Below, piece by piece: positions 34,505-43,724 of a stretch of 64,000 nt of DNA (positions within the stretch are counted from its first letter, which is position 1; each line of letters opens with the position of its first letter). The notes beneath the pieces are model-generated. The model saw only the letters and a program-made list of their open reading frames with translations. It made no database searches and was not told the origin of the DNA. A program made the translations under genes and the position numbers. The stretch spans positions 5,799,208 through 5,863,207 of the forward strand of contig NZ_CP133264.1 in assembly GCF_030915445.1 (NCBI RefSeq), written 5' to 3'. The stretch is from Clostridium sp. OS1-26 (GTDB lineage: Bacteria; Bacillota; Clostridia; Clostridiales; Clostridiaceae).

Positions 34505-35212
34505 TTACTTTAATAACACAAAAGAAAACATTCTTCCACCATTTTTATTTTTTCTATATGAGTGCATTACAGGATCCTCACTACAAAAAGTACAAATATT
34601 TATATCATGAACGTTACTCTTTATTACCCCTTTTAATTCTAACTGATATTTTATACAATCTATCATACTTAAATTTCTTCCTCTAAACAAATCTATGTTT
34701 TTATATGTTTCACAGTTCTTAAATTTAGAAACAACTTCTTCTCCAACTTCATAGCAACATTGTCGGTTATGAGGACCAATAGCTGCTATAATATCCGCAC
34801 CTTTAGTTCCAAACTTTTCTTCCATTTTCTCTATAGCTTTCAGTAAAATACATTCAAAGGTTCCCTTCCATCCACTATGAACTGCAGCTATTGCTTTATT
34901 TTTTTTATCATATAATAAAATTGGAACACAATCTGCTGTAAAAACACCTATTGCTATATGCTTTAAATCTGTAACTAGCGCATCTGCCTCATAAGTGTTT
35001 TCATCATAAACTATAACAGAATCTCCATGTACTTGATCTGCAAATCCAACCTTCTCTACATTAAACCAACTTTTAATATTTTCTAAGTTTTTTTTGCCTC
35101 TTTCCGTACCTTTATTGAAATCCAGATTATTTTCAGCTGTTGAAAATATCATTTCAGCTTCCTCTAAAGATATTTTTATAAATTTATAATTTTCAATCAA
35201 AAACTCCTCCAT
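34505..35212 (-). CDS. pgeF: Peptidoglycan editing factor PgeF / laccase-domain purine nucleoside phosphorylase
   Basis: The 235-residue protein has the conserved DUF152 metal/substrate motifs DQVHGDSV, TADCVPILL and AVHSGWKGT, plus GPHNRQCCYEVG. Family members handle purine nucleosides and, in E. coli, prevent misincorporation of serine in the muropeptide stem. It is not a multicopper laccase. The start at 35212 has AGGGAGG upstream. It lies upstream of phoPR with no clear terminator between. Confidence 0.9.
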   Translation of the reverse strand: MEEFLIENYKFIKISLEEAEMIFSTAENNLDFNKGTERGKKNLENIKSWFNVEKVGFADQVHGDSVIVYDENTYEADALVTDLKHIAIGVFTADCVPILLYDKKNKAIAAVHSGWKGTFECILLKAIEKMEEKFGTKGADIIAAIGPHNRQCCYEVGEEVVSKFKNCETYKNIDLFRGRNLSMIDCIKYQLELKGVIKSNVHDINICTFCSEDPVMHSYRKNKNGGRMFSFVLLK

Positions 35213-35362
35213 TATAATCCTCCCTAAAATCTCTTTAACAATTTTTAATTATATTTTAACATTCTTTATTATTATTGCCACAAAAACTATTAACTTTTAA
35301 CTATATTAACTTATATTTAACAGAATAATTAATCAAGATTTTTTTAACCTAGTTTGCTTTTA

Positions 35363-35432
35363 AGGGTTCCTCCAACGTATTATGACGCAAAATAGGCTAT
35401 CAAACTGGCTAATTGTTTTTTTGAAGATGCCT
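35363..35432. repeat. Truncated copy of the AGGCATCT-ended repeat
   Basis: The stretch from TTAAGGGTTC to the end TTTTTTTGAAGATGCC aligns with the right half of the element at 43207-43367. The left half is missing. It abuts an AAAT microsatellite. The remainder of the 284-base pgeF-nrdR gap has no gene. Confidence 0.65.
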
Positions 35433-35433
35433 C

Positions 35434-35496
<63 letters not shown>

Positions 35497-35498
<2 letters not shown>

Positions 35499-35952
35499 AT
35501 TTATTTTGAATTAAGTTCTTTATTTCTTCCATAAAAGTATTTATATCCTTGAACTGCCTATATACCGAAGCGAATCTTACATAAGCCACTTCATCTAGCT
35601 TTTTTAGATTTTCCATTATCAGTTCGCCAATATACTCCGAGCTTACCTCGGTAAACATTTTATTATTAATCTTTTTCTCTATTTCGTCTGCTATGTTCTC
35701 TATTTGTTGTCTTGATACTGGCCTTTTCTGGCAAGCCTTTATAAGGCCGTTAATTATTTTAGTCCTATCAAAATATTCTCTATTCATATTTTTCTTTATT
35801 ACTAATATTGGAATGTTCTCAACCTTTTCATAAGTTGTATATCTCTTGCTGCAACTTAAACATTCTCTACGTCTTCTTGTAGACATATCATCTTCAGTAG
35901 ACCTAGAATCAACAACTTTACTTTCTCCATAGCCACAGTAAGGGCACCTCAA
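35497..35952 (-). CDS. nrdR: Transcriptional repressor NrdR
   Basis: The 151-residue protein has a zinc ribbon with C3, C6, C31 and C34 (MRCPYCG, CLSCSKRY) followed by an ATP-cone domain (about 46-136) containing RDFDRTKI-like sequence. It senses dATP/ATP and represses ribonucleotide reductase genes. No nrd genes are in the window. The start codon is followed by the universally conserved MRCPYCG. Confidence 0.97.
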
Positions 35953-36055
35953 TTTTCTTCACGTCCTTCTAGTTTATTATAGTTATTATTATGCTTATGT
36001 AATATCTATATATAATCATTATACACTTTTTTATATAAAATTCTACTATGTTTTT

Positions 36056-36319
36056 CTATTCTCTTAGTATATACTCTCCTCCATCAACTAGCACAACATC
36101 TACTCCTATTTTTTTTACATTCTGCCATGGAATTTCGATATCATCATTTTTCCCAAACCAAGATGCTCTATGCGATGGTAATATAATAGATATTATCTTG
36201 CTCTCATCACAATCTATTTTTAAATCTTTTATAAAGCCTAACTTTGCACCAGTATTAATATCTATGATTTCCATGGATCTTAAATTTCCTAGAGAATGTA
36301 GTGACTTTTCATCCTGCAT
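36056..36319 (-). CDS. PRC-barrel protein, YlmC/YmxH family
   Basis: The start is placed at the ATG at 36319 (MQDEKSLHSLGNLRS). An earlier ATG at 36334 overlaps the ribosome site TGGAGG, which clearly serves the later one. The 87-residue protein has the PRC-barrel pattern SMEIIDINTGAKLGFIKDLKI and IPWQNVKKIG. YlmC/YmxH genes are linked to sporulation sigma genes in clostridia; function unknown. Confidence 0.85.
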   Translation of the reverse strand: MQDEKSLHSLGNLRSMEIIDINTGAKLGFIKDLKIDCDESKIISIILPSHRASWFGKNDDIEIPWQNVKKIGVDVVLVDGGEYILRE

Positions 36320-36396
36320 ATTTATATCCTCCATTATTCTTTTATTATTAAATATATGAACATTCCCTATTATTCAGTACCAAAACAAAAAAATAA

Positions 36397-36429
36397 AGCC
36401 GAGAATATGACTAAACCATATTCTCAGCT
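36397..36429 (-). terminator. Terminator of sigG
   Basis: AGCCGAGAATATG and CATATTCTCAGCT arms with a 7-base loop are followed on the minus strand by TTTATTTTTTTG. Confidence 0.88.
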
Positions 36430-36469
36430 CATAATCAATAATTATAAATAAGTAAAATAATTGCTCAAT

Positions 36470-37243
36470 TTATACATATTTTCTCATATGTCTTAGTGCA
36501 GTTTTTTCTAGTCTAGAAACCTGCGCTTGTGATATTCCTATTTCATCAGCTACTTCCATTTGAGTTCTTCCATCGAAAAATCTTAGATTAAGTATAAGCT
36601 TTTCTCTATCATTTAATTTTTTCATTGCTTCCTTAATAGCTATGTTTTCTAACCAGCTATCGTCTAAGTTTTTATTGTCACTTATTTGATCCATTACATA
36701 AATTGCATCTCCTCCATCATGATATATCGGTTCAAAAAGTGACACTGGATCTTGAATAGCGTCTAGGGCAAAGACTACCTCCTCTCTTGGTACTTTCAAC
36801 TCCTTAGCTATTTGTGATATGGTAGGCTCCTTATTATTTTCTCCTATTAATTTATCTCTTATTTGTAAAGCTCTATAAGCAATATCTCTCAAGGATCTGC
36901 TTACTCTTATCGAATTATTGTCTCTCAAATATCTTCTTATTTCACCAATGATCATAGGAACAGCATAAGTGGAAAATTTAACATTTTGATTTAAATCAAA
37001 ATTATCTATTGCCTTAATTAAACCAATACATCCTACTTGAAATAAATCATCAACATTTTCCCCTCTGTTATTAAATCTTTGAATTACACTTAATACTAGT
37101 CTTAAATTCCCTTTAATAAACTTTTCTCTTGATTCGTTATCTCCGTCCTTCATTTTGTATAATAGCTTTCTCATCTCAACTTCTTTCAAAACTGGTAGTT
37201 TTGCTGTGTTTACACCGCAAATTTCAACTTTATTAATTATCAT
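36470..37243 (-). CDS. sigG: Late forespore sigma factor SigG
   Basis: The 257-residue sigma-70 factor starts IINKVEICGVNTAKLPVL, the SigG-specific N-terminus that binds anti-sigma SpoIIAB/CsfB. Region 2 follows (GNLRLVLSVIQRF, FQVGCIGLIKAIDNFD), then region 3 and region 4 helix-turn-helix (TQMEVADEIGISQAQVSRLE). It directs late forespore transcription. It follows sigE by about 75 bases, the conserved spoIIGA-sigE-sigG cluster. Confidence 0.97.
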   Translation of the reverse strand: MIINKVEICGVNTAKLPVLKEVEMRKLLYKMKDGDNESREKFIKGNLRLVLSVIQRFNNRGENVDDLFQVGCIGLIKAIDNFDLNQNVKFSTYAVPMIIGEIRRYLRDNNSIRVSRSLRDIAYRALQIRDKLIGENNKEPTISQIAKELKVPREEVVFALDAIQDPVSLFEPIYHDGGDAIYVMDQISDNKNLDDSWLENIAIKEAMKKLNDREKLILNLRFFDGRTQMEVADEIGISQAQVSRLEKTALRHMRKYV

Positions 37244-37318
37244 AAAGTTATCAGCCCCTTTAGAATATTCGCATTTTAATTATTTACTAAGAAGCTGAAT
37301 TTTATACTAAAGACAACC

Positions 37319-38026
37319 TTATAACATTTTATTTATTTCTTTCTTTAATCTTTTTATTATTCTTTTTTCTAATCTAGAAATATAAGATTGAGAAATACCA
37401 AGCATATCTGCTACTTCCTTTTGAGTCTTCTCACCTTGTCCATTTAATCCAAATCTTAAATTTACTATTTCTTTTTCTCTATCGCTTAATTTTTTCATTG
37501 CTACCATCAAAAGTTGCTTGTCTACCTCATCTTCTATTAAGTTATATACAACATCATTATCAGTCCCTAAAATATCAGATAAAAGTAGCTCATTTCCATC
37601 CCAATCAATATTTAAAGGTTCATAGAAAGAAATTTCTGCCTTAACCTTGCTGTTTCTTCTCAAATACATAAGTATTTCATTTTCAATACATCTTGATGCA
37701 TATGTAGCTAATTTTATTTTTTTATCTGGATCAAAAGTATTAACTGCTTTTATAAGTCCTATTGTTCCTACTGATACTAAATCTTCAACATTCACCCCTG
37801 TATTTTCGAACTTTCTTGCAATATAAACTACTAACCTTAAATTTCTCTCTATAAGTATAGAACGTACACTTTCATCCCCATTTACAAGTCTTGCAACTAA
37901 ATCATCTTCTTCTTTCTTGCTAAGAGGTGGAGGAAGGACATCATTCCCCCCTATATAGTATACATTTTTTACAAACAGCTTAAATTTTGCAAGTATTCTA
38001 TTTAATAATATTTTTAATTTTATCAT
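37319..38026 (-). CDS. sigE: Mother-cell sigma factor SigE (pro-form)
   Basis: The 235-residue protein begins with a basic hydrophobic pro-sequence (IKLKILLNRILAKFKLFVK), which SpoIIGA removes. Region 2 (GTIGLIKAVNTFDPDKK) and region 4 (TQKEVADMLGISQSYISRLE) follow. It is the early mother-cell sigma factor, expected to drive spoIVA, spoVM and other genes found here. It follows spoIIGA by 28 bases. Confidence 0.97.
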   Translation of the reverse strand: MIKLKILLNRILAKFKLFVKNVYYIGGNDVLPPPLSKKEEDDLVARLVNGDESVRSILIERNLRLVVYIARKFENTGVNVEDLVSVGTIGLIKAVNTFDPDKKIKLATYASRCIENEILMYLRRNSKVKAEISFYEPLNIDWDGNELLLSDILGTDNDVVYNLIEDEVDKQLLMVAMKKLSDREKEIVNLRFGLNGQGEKTQKEVADMLGISQSYISRLEKRIIKRLKKEINKML

Positions 38027-38054
38027 AAATACCCTCCAAACTAATTAATTAACC

Positions 38055-38855
38055 TTACATAATAACCCCTCTAGATAAAAGTGCTTGATAATCATTAATA
38101 TCACTTAGGTGCCCTTCACAAAAAGCAACTATAACTTCTTTATCTATGGAATTTTTCCCCTCACTTATCTTTACACATTCTGGCTTAAACCCTTGAAGAC
38201 TTCCACCTTGTCCATTTACAACTTTATAAGGAATATAAAATCTATCGTAAGCACTTAAATTTACATCATAAAATATTGATTTTTCAACTATAATTACAGG
38301 CAGGTTAGTAGCTGGTTCTCTTAACTCATTACCAGTATCTAAAAAAGCTTTAACATTTTTCTTTGAATCCTTTAATATAATATCAACACTATAAATTAAT
38401 ATACTTAGATTTTTTCTATCTTTAATGTAAACTATTATCCTTTCAATTAGCATATATATTATCATTAGAGAAACCATAAGTTTTTTATAGGAAAAATTTA
38501 TAATAGCTGAATACCAGATATTATATCCTTGATTAAATTGGATAAAAACACATATGCCCGCAAGAAGCATAGAGTATAAAATAAAAATAGCTAACGCTTT
38601 TAAGTTAAATAGAACATTTATTTTTCTAAAGGTAACAAGTATTATTATCATTGCAACGACAATTTTAAATGGAACCGTGGAGAATACCCTTAATTTAGGA
38701 TAAAGCAAAGTCATTACATACATACTACCAATTGTTGCTGCAAATAGCATGTATCTAAATTTTACTTTTATTCTTACTGTGCGAGCTGTTACATGAAGTA
38801 AAAATAAATTTACTATTAAATTTTCAAAAAGCAAGACATCTAAATATACAACCAA
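38055..38855 (-). CDS. spoIIGA: Sigma-E processing aspartic protease SpoIIGA
   Basis: The 266-residue membrane protein has five N-terminal hydrophobic spans (about 5-25, 35-52, 60-77, 85-105, 122-144) and a cytoplasmic domain with the aspartic-protease motif AFLDTGNEL, catalytic D173. It cleaves pro-SigE after signalling by SpoIIR from the forespore. It is first in spoIIGA-sigE-sigG. The length suits clostridial orthologues, which are shorter than the Bacillus protein. Confidence 0.93.
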   Translation of the reverse strand: MVVYLDVLLFENLIVNLFLLHVTARTVRIKVKFRYMLFAATIGSMYVMTLLYPKLRVFSTVPFKIVVAMIIILVTFRKINVLFNLKALAIFILYSMLLAGICVFIQFNQGYNIWYSAIINFSYKKLMVSLMIIYMLIERIIVYIKDRKNLSILIYSVDIILKDSKKNVKAFLDTGNELREPATNLPVIIVEKSIFYDVNLSAYDRFYIPYKVVNGQGGSLQGFKPECVKISEGKNSIDKEVIVAFCEGHLSDINDYQALLSRGVIM

Positions 38856-39074
38856 AAACCCCTTTCACCTCCACCATTCCTTTGTAATTATTTATTTTTA
38901 TTATATAACTATTTATTTCAAAATTTTGTCATTTTATAATAAAAAAACATTTTTTTATTTTCCATAATGCGTCAACTTATTTTCGTTTATGTCTTTATGA
39001 ATCTTATAATTTATAAAATTTTTTTAATCAATAAGCAGAGATCTAAAATCTTAAGTAGATATCCCAAATCTTAT

Positions 39075-39128
39075 GCAGGCATCCAAAATCTATGATTTTG
39101 AGATGATCGCTTACACAGAGTGCTGATT
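39075..39128. repeat. Inverted copy of the inner segment of the 1701-1754 repeat
   Basis: These 54 bases match the reverse complement of 1701-1754 with one mismatch. Neighbouring sequence 39040-39170 has related short direct repeats (AATCTTAAGTAGATATCC, TGAGATGATC twice). It lies in the 390-base gap between spoIIGA and ftsZ, which otherwise holds only the ftsZ terminator. Confidence 0.8.
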
Positions 39129-39193
39129 TTGAGATGATCCCTTACTAAGTGAGTACTTCTGCGAAATAAAGAGAATGAGTTTCCTTAATAATT

Positions 39194-39233
39194 AAAAAAC
39201 CGCTTATAGCATCATAGCTATAAGCGGTTTTTT
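39194..39233 (-). terminator. Terminator of ftsZ
   Basis: Perfect 16-base arms AAAAAACCGCTTATAG / CTATAAGCGGTTTTTT with an 8-base loop lie 12 bases after the ftsZ stop. Confidence 0.93.
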
Positions 39234-39245
39234 GCATCTTTAATA

Positions 39246-40376
39246 TTATTTTCTTTGTCTTCTCAAAAATGCTGGTATTTCTAAATTATTTTCATCATAA
39301 TTTTTATATTCTACTGTTGCAGCTGCTTCATCTTTATTATGTCCATATGTAACTGGTTGAGATTGAGGTTGTGGTTGAGCTACATGAGGCTTTGCAACCG
39401 GTTCATTTTTATGCTGAATTCTTTCAGTTTCAAAACCAGTAGCAATTACAGTGATTCTTAGTTCATCTTTAATATTTTCATCTATAACTGCACCGAATAT
39501 GATATTTGCATCAGGGTCTGCAGCTTCTTGTACTATCTCTGCAGCTTCGTTTATCTCTAAAAGCCCTAAATCTGATCCACCAGTTATGTTTAAGAGAACT
39601 CCTGTTGCTCCTACTATTGAAGTCTCCAATAATGGACTGGATATAGCCTGTTTAGCAGCTTCCTGAGCTCTGTTATCTCCGGTACCTCTTCCTACACCCA
39701 TATGTGCAAGACCTTTGTCGATCATTATAGTTCTAACATCGGCAAAGTCAAGATTAACAAGACCTGGTATTGTTATTAAGTCTGATATACCTTGAACACC
39801 CTGTCTTAAAACATCGTCAGCATATTTAAATGATTCCATTAATGTTGTTTTCTTATCAACTATGCTTAATAATCTTTCATTTGGAATAGTTACTAGTGTG
39901 TCCACTCTATCTTTTAAATTCTTTATTCCCATTTCCGCATGCAACATTCTTTTTCTGCCTTCGAAAGGAAAAGGCTTAGTTACTACACCAACTGTTAATA
40001 TGCCCATTGATTTAGCTATTTCTGCGATTACAGGAGCTGCACCAGTACCAGTTCCTCCTCCCATTCCTGCAGTAATAAATACCATGTCTGCACCTTTTAT
40101 TGCCTGAGAAATTTCGTCTTTACTTTCATCAGCAGCTTTTTGTCCAATTTCTGGATTAGCTCCTGCACCTAGTCCCTTAGTAAGCTTATCTCCAATCTGT
40201 ATTTTTTGTGATGCTTGTGAAAGCATTAAAGCTTGCTTATCTGTGTTTACAGATATAAACTCCACATTCTTTAATCCTTCTTTTATCATTCTGTTAACAG
40301 CATTATTTCCGCCGCCACCGCAGCCTATAACCTTTATATTAGCAAACTGTTGAACATCAACATCAAAATCTAGCAC
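39246..40376 (-). CDS. ftsZ: Cell division GTPase FtsZ
   Basis: The 376-residue tubulin homologue has the GTP-binding signature GGGTGTGAAP (106-115), GCGGGGNNAVNRM near residue 18 and the T7 loop NLDFADVR. The C-terminal peptide EIPAFLRRQRK binds FtsA and other partners, after a Gln/Pro-rich linker. It polymerises as the division ring and also as the asymmetric septum in sporulation. It is 16 bases downstream of ftsA. Confidence 0.98.
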   Translation of the reverse strand: MLDFDVDVQQFANIKVIGCGGGGNNAVNRMIKEGLKNVEFISVNTDKQALMLSQASQKIQIGDKLTKGLGAGANPEIGQKAADESKDEISQAIKGADMVFITAGMGGGTGTGAAPVIAEIAKSMGILTVGVVTKPFPFEGRKRMLHAEMGIKNLKDRVDTLVTIPNERLLSIVDKKTTLMESFKYADDVLRQGVQGISDLITIPGLVNLDFADVRTIMIDKGLAHMGVGRGTGDNRAQEAAKQAISSPLLETSIVGATGVLLNITGGSDLGLLEINEAAEIVQEAADPDANIIFGAVIDENIKDELRITVIATGFETERIQHKNEPVAKPHVAQPQPQSQPVTYGHNKDEAAATVEYKNYDENNLEIPAFLRRQRK

Positions 40377-40392
40377 AATACTACCTCCTTAT

Positions 40393-41652
40393 TTAGAAAA
40401 AATCTGTAAAAAACTCTTTTATTTTTGATACAAATCCACTATTATTATCTTTTTTGTCTCTTTCTTCGGTCCATTCCCTGTTACTATTTTCACTTTCTTT
40501 TTTCACCTCAGTCATAAACCCTTTATCTTTTATAGAATCTGCAACATCTTTGACTATTCCAACTGCAGATGCATATAACGGGCTGGCTGCTCCAATGTAT
40601 TCAGGTGTTCCTACCTTAATGGATTTTTCTAATATATGCTTACTAAAGCCTTCTATTCCCTTAATTAAGGCTAGTCCACCTCCAACTAATACTATTCCAG
40701 AAATTTTTTCGTAGAGATCGCTGCATTTAACCTTTTGATCTACAAGGTAAAGTATTTCCTCTATTCTAGCTTCTATTATTTGTTTTAGCATAAAATAATC
40801 TACATGTACTTTGCCATTATAATCAACATTAACCTCTATCGGTGAGTCACAACTAATTGATTCTTCTCCAACGCTTCCATATCTAATTTTTAATTTTTCA
40901 GCTTCTGAGAAAGGTAGTTTTAAGCATAAAGCGATATCATTAGTTATTGTGTTACCACCTAATGGTATTGTGTCTATGCTGGCTAAATTACTACCTTCAT
41001 AGATATAAATATCAGTAGACTCTGCGCCTACATCAACAAGTGCAATTCCTCTTTGAATCTCCTCTTCTTTTAGTACAACTTGAGATATTGCTAAAGGTTG
41101 AAGTACTATGCCTAAAACCTTAATCTCAGCTTTACTTATACTTTTGAAAAGATTGTTAACCACAGTACTTTGGGCTAAAACAATTTGAGCATCTACCTCT
41201 AACCTTAATCCGCTCATTCCAACTGGATCTTTTATCTTATCATACCCATCTATTATATACTGCTCTGGTATTACACCTACGATTTCTTTATCGGACGGAA
41301 TTGTAATTATTTTAGATGCTTTTAGAACTCTTTTTATATCGCTCTCTTTTATTTCTCTGTCCTCTGAAGCTACAGCTACCACGCCCTTATTCCACACTAA
41401 TTCACAGATTCCTCCTGGGAGGCTTATATAAGCTCCTGTGATCTTAGTGTCAACCATTCTTTCCAGCGAGTCAATACACTGTTTTATTGATTCAGAAGTT
41501 TTATCTATATCAACAACAATTCCTTTTTTTACCCCATTACAATTTGCCGATGTTATTCCCATTATTTGCATTCTGCCATACTTATCTACTTTCCCGGCAG
41601 CGGCACATATTTTTGATGATCCGACGTCTATTCCAATTATATATTCATTCAT
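40393..41652 (-). CDS. ftsA: Cell division protein FtsA
   Basis: The start is set at the ATG at 41652 (MNEYIIGIDVGSSKI), because the first actin-fold beta strand begins directly there and AGAGG lies just upstream. An extended frame adds 16 unlikely residues. The 419-residue protein has ATP-binding phosphate motifs GIDVGSSK and DVGAESTDIY, adenosine motif IVLVGGGLALI, and a C-terminal amphipathic membrane-targeting helix (SKIKEFFTDFF). It tethers FtsZ to the membrane. Confidence 0.93.
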   Translation of the reverse strand: MNEYIIGIDVGSSKICAAAGKVDKYGRMQIMGITSANCNGVKKGIVVDIDKTSESIKQCIDSLERMVDTKITGAYISLPGGICELVWNKGVVAVASEDREIKESDIKRVLKASKIITIPSDKEIVGVIPEQYIIDGYDKIKDPVGMSGLRLEVDAQIVLAQSTVVNNLFKSISKAEIKVLGIVLQPLAISQVVLKEEEIQRGIALVDVGAESTDIYIYEGSNLASIDTIPLGGNTITNDIALCLKLPFSEAEKLKIRYGSVGEESISCDSPIEVNVDYNGKVHVDYFMLKQIIEARIEEILYLVDQKVKCSDLYEKISGIVLVGGGLALIKGIEGFSKHILEKSIKVGTPEYIGAASPLYASAVGIVKDVADSIKDKGFMTEVKKESENSNREWTEERDKKDNNSGFVSKIKEFFTDFF

Positions 41653-41793
41653 TAAGCCTCTTTCCCCCCTTGTTAGAGAACCATCAAAGTATATATTCAA
41701 CAGAAAATTTATTTTTCCTCTTATATTTTATCATATTTTAATAAAATCTCAAATATAGTTAAATATCTGCTTTTTTATTCTATAAAATCAAAA

Positions 41794-41816
41794 AGGAAGG
41801 ATTTATTATCCTTCCT
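41794..41816 (-). terminator. Terminator after the glycosyltransferase gene
   Basis: AGGAAGGAT / ATCCTTCCT arms with a 5-base loop are followed on the minus strand by TTTTTGATTTT. Confidence 0.88.
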
Positions 41817-41819
41817 AAA

Positions 41820-43100
41820 CTAATTTGCTTTTTCTAAATCATTTATCGGTATACTTCTCGTATGTAATGTATGACTCCATTCTTTATTGTTCTTATCTAT
41901 AATTCCCTGTACAGAGATTGGGAACCATGTAATAGCATATATAGGATATATCAAATAATATAAAAATACTTTCAAATTAAGCTTTTTTTCTAGTATTAAT
42001 ATAAACGGTGTATACACAAATTGAAATATCGCAAATAATACAGCAACTATTTTAACCAAATTAAAATCAATATTATATATTGATAAATTAAAATTAGACA
42101 TTATATTAAGGGCTTTCATACCAGATTTAACAACTCCAGTTACAGCTGATATGCCAAGTAAAATTGTTATTATAGGTTGTATACTATATAGCGCACAATC
42201 TAATGCAACAAAACTACCTTTAGATATTGACCTTTTAACCAACTTGAAAAAGTATCTACTTGATACATCTGCAAAACCCTGCATCCATCTTTTTCTCTGC
42301 CACCATGACTGTGCTAATGTCAAAGGTTTTTCGTCATATATTATTGCATTGTGTGCCCAACCTACTTTATGTCCATGTAGAACCAGCTTACAGGTAAACT
42401 CTAAATCCTCTGTTAAACAGGTAGCTCCCCAACCTAGCTCCTTAAGTATATCCGTATCAATACAGAACCCTGTGCCACCTAATTGACTGGACAATCCCAT
42501 ATTACTTCTTGACAATTGAAACATTCTATTGCAGGTCCAAAAGGCTATGGAATAACTTCCGGTAATCCATGTATCCTCTGGATTTTTACTATCAAGGTAA
42601 CCTTGAACTACTTTATATCCTTCGCAGAGTTTTTTGTTCATCTCTTTCAGAAAATCTCTATGAGCTAAATTATCAGCATCAAATATTGCTACAGCATCAT
42701 ATTTTTTTTCCATATTAAATATTTTATCGAACATCCACTCTAATGCATAGCCCTTGCCTCTTTTTTCCTTATTTGTTCTTTCGTATACAATAGCGCCTTT
42801 TTCTCTAGCTTTTTGCGCTGTCTTATCTTTACAGTTGTCAGCAATCACAAATATATCATATAGCTCACTCGGATACTCAAGCCTTTGTAAACTTTCAACT
42901 ATATCTCCAATAACAATTTCCTCATTGTGTGCTGCCACAATCAGTGCAAAGCTCTTCTTAGGTTCTACCTCTTCATGTTCATCTTTTTTATATATACCAA
43001 AGAAAGATACTAATAAGTAATATATTGTTACAGCGTATACCATATGTGTTAGGATCCAAGAGGTATCATTGATTATTTCTTTAAATATGCTCACTATCAA
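41820..43100 (-). CDS. Membrane-bound family 2 glycosyltransferase
   Basis: The 426-residue protein has an N-terminal membrane span (about 18-36), a GT2 catalytic domain with SFALIVAAHNEE, FDADNLAH (DxD-type), CLTEDLEF and the processive-enzyme motif QRKRW in SWWQRKRWMQG, then three or four C-terminal spans. The pattern resembles poly-N-acetylglucosamine, hyaluronan or cellulose synthase relatives that extend and export polysaccharide. The substrate cannot be predicted. It stands alone with its own terminator. Confidence 0.88.
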   Translation of the reverse strand: MIVSIFKEIINDTSWILTHMVYAVTIYYLLVSFFGIYKKDEHEEVEPKKSFALIVAAHNEEIVIGDIVESLQRLEYPSELYDIFVIADNCKDKTAQKAREKGAIVYERTNKEKRGKGYALEWMFDKIFNMEKKYDAVAIFDADNLAHRDFLKEMNKKLCEGYKVVQGYLDSKNPEDTWITGSYSIAFWTCNRMFQLSRSNMGLSSQLGGTGFCIDTDILKELGWGATCLTEDLEFTCKLVLHGHKVGWAHNAIIYDEKPLTLAQSWWQRKRWMQGFADVSSRYFFKLVKRSISKGSFVALDCALYSIQPIITILLGISAVTGVVKSGMKALNIMSNFNLSIYNIDFNLVKIVAVLFAIFQFVYTPFILILEKKLNLKVFLYYLIYPIYAITWFPISVQGIIDKNNKEWSHTLHTRSIPINDLEKAN

Positions 43101-43206
43101 TCCCCCCTAATTCAAAGTTATTTTAGCATAAATACATATTAATTACTATAGAATTTATAATAAATTTATTAAATTTATTTATTCTTCAACTTCAAATTTA
43201 AAATTT

Positions 43207-43367
43207 AGGCATCTGAAAGAAAATAGCAAGTCAAAGATGCGACGGATATTTTGTGCCAGACAAGGAGGCAGGTTCCGCAGGTAGTGAACCCTATCTAAGG
43301 GTTCTGCTGACGCAGTATGGCTCAAAATAGACTAGTATACTTATTAGTTATTTTTTTGAAGATGCCT
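43207..43367. repeat. MITE-like repeat with AGGCATCT terminal inverted repeats
   Basis: The element begins AGGCATCTGAAAGAAAATAG and ends with the imperfect complement TTATTTTTTTGAAGATGCCT. It contains a hairpin GAACCC/GGGTTC (43286-43304). There is no ORF and no obvious target-site duplication. A right-half copy is at 35363-35432, and AAGCATCTGAAAGAAA at 3431-3446 resembles its left end. Confidence 0.7.
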
Positions 43368-43514
43368 TACAACCTTATTTAATAGTTTTCTAATATATAA
43401 TCAAAAATATAATTAATTATGAGCTAAATATAGAAAAACATATTATAAATTAAGTTAATTTTTATTATTGCAATTTTTTTCAATTTTAATTTACTTTAAG
43501 ACTGTATGGCTTAT

Positions 43515-43543
43515 TTGTCATTAGCCAACCTATGTGGTATCAT
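43515..43543 (+). promoter_or_regulatory. Candidate promoter of the plus-strand small-ORF unit
   Basis: TTGTCA (43515-43520) and TATCAT (43538-43543) with 17-base spacing lie about 180 bases before the 44-codon ORF. An additional TATAAT is at 43543. No other plus-strand gene lies nearby. Confidence 0.4.
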
Positions 43544-43590
43544 ATAATTAATATAACTATAAACTATTATTATAGTACAGTACTAGAAAA

Positions 43591-43710
43591 GGGGGTAGAG
43601 CCTTATGAGGCGCTACGAACTGATCTTTTATATCGATTTGAGAAGGCTTCATAAAAAAGATGAATCATTTGGATAGATCCTCTAATATTGAATTTTTATA
43701 ATTGAATATT
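43591..43710 (+). ncRNA. Candidate structured leader RNA of unknown class
   Basis: After a G5 tract, AGCCTT (43599-43604) can pair with AAGGCT (43643-43648), while ATCTTTT (43623-43629) can pair with AAAAGAT (43655-43661). The two helices interleave as in an H-type pseudoknot. An alternative local hairpin GCCT/AGGC (43600-43611) competes with the first helix. I compared it by eye with common riboswitch consensus sequences and recognised none. The role as a leader RNA is inferred. Confidence 0.4.
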
Positions 43711-43724
43711 GAGGAGGATTTATT

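Noticed and set aside
34505..35212. Multicopper laccase
   Set aside because: The domain name is historical; motifs are those of the DUF152/PgeF family without multicopper ligands.
38930..38955. Spo0A box before spoIIGA
   Set aside because: The best match, TGTCATT, differs from TGTCGAA at two positions and has no clear promoter next to it.
43591..43710. Identification as a known riboswitch (c-di-GMP, preQ1, fluoride, THF, purine, guanidine)
   Set aside because: None of the conserved core sequences I could compare by eye is present; left as an unclassified leader.
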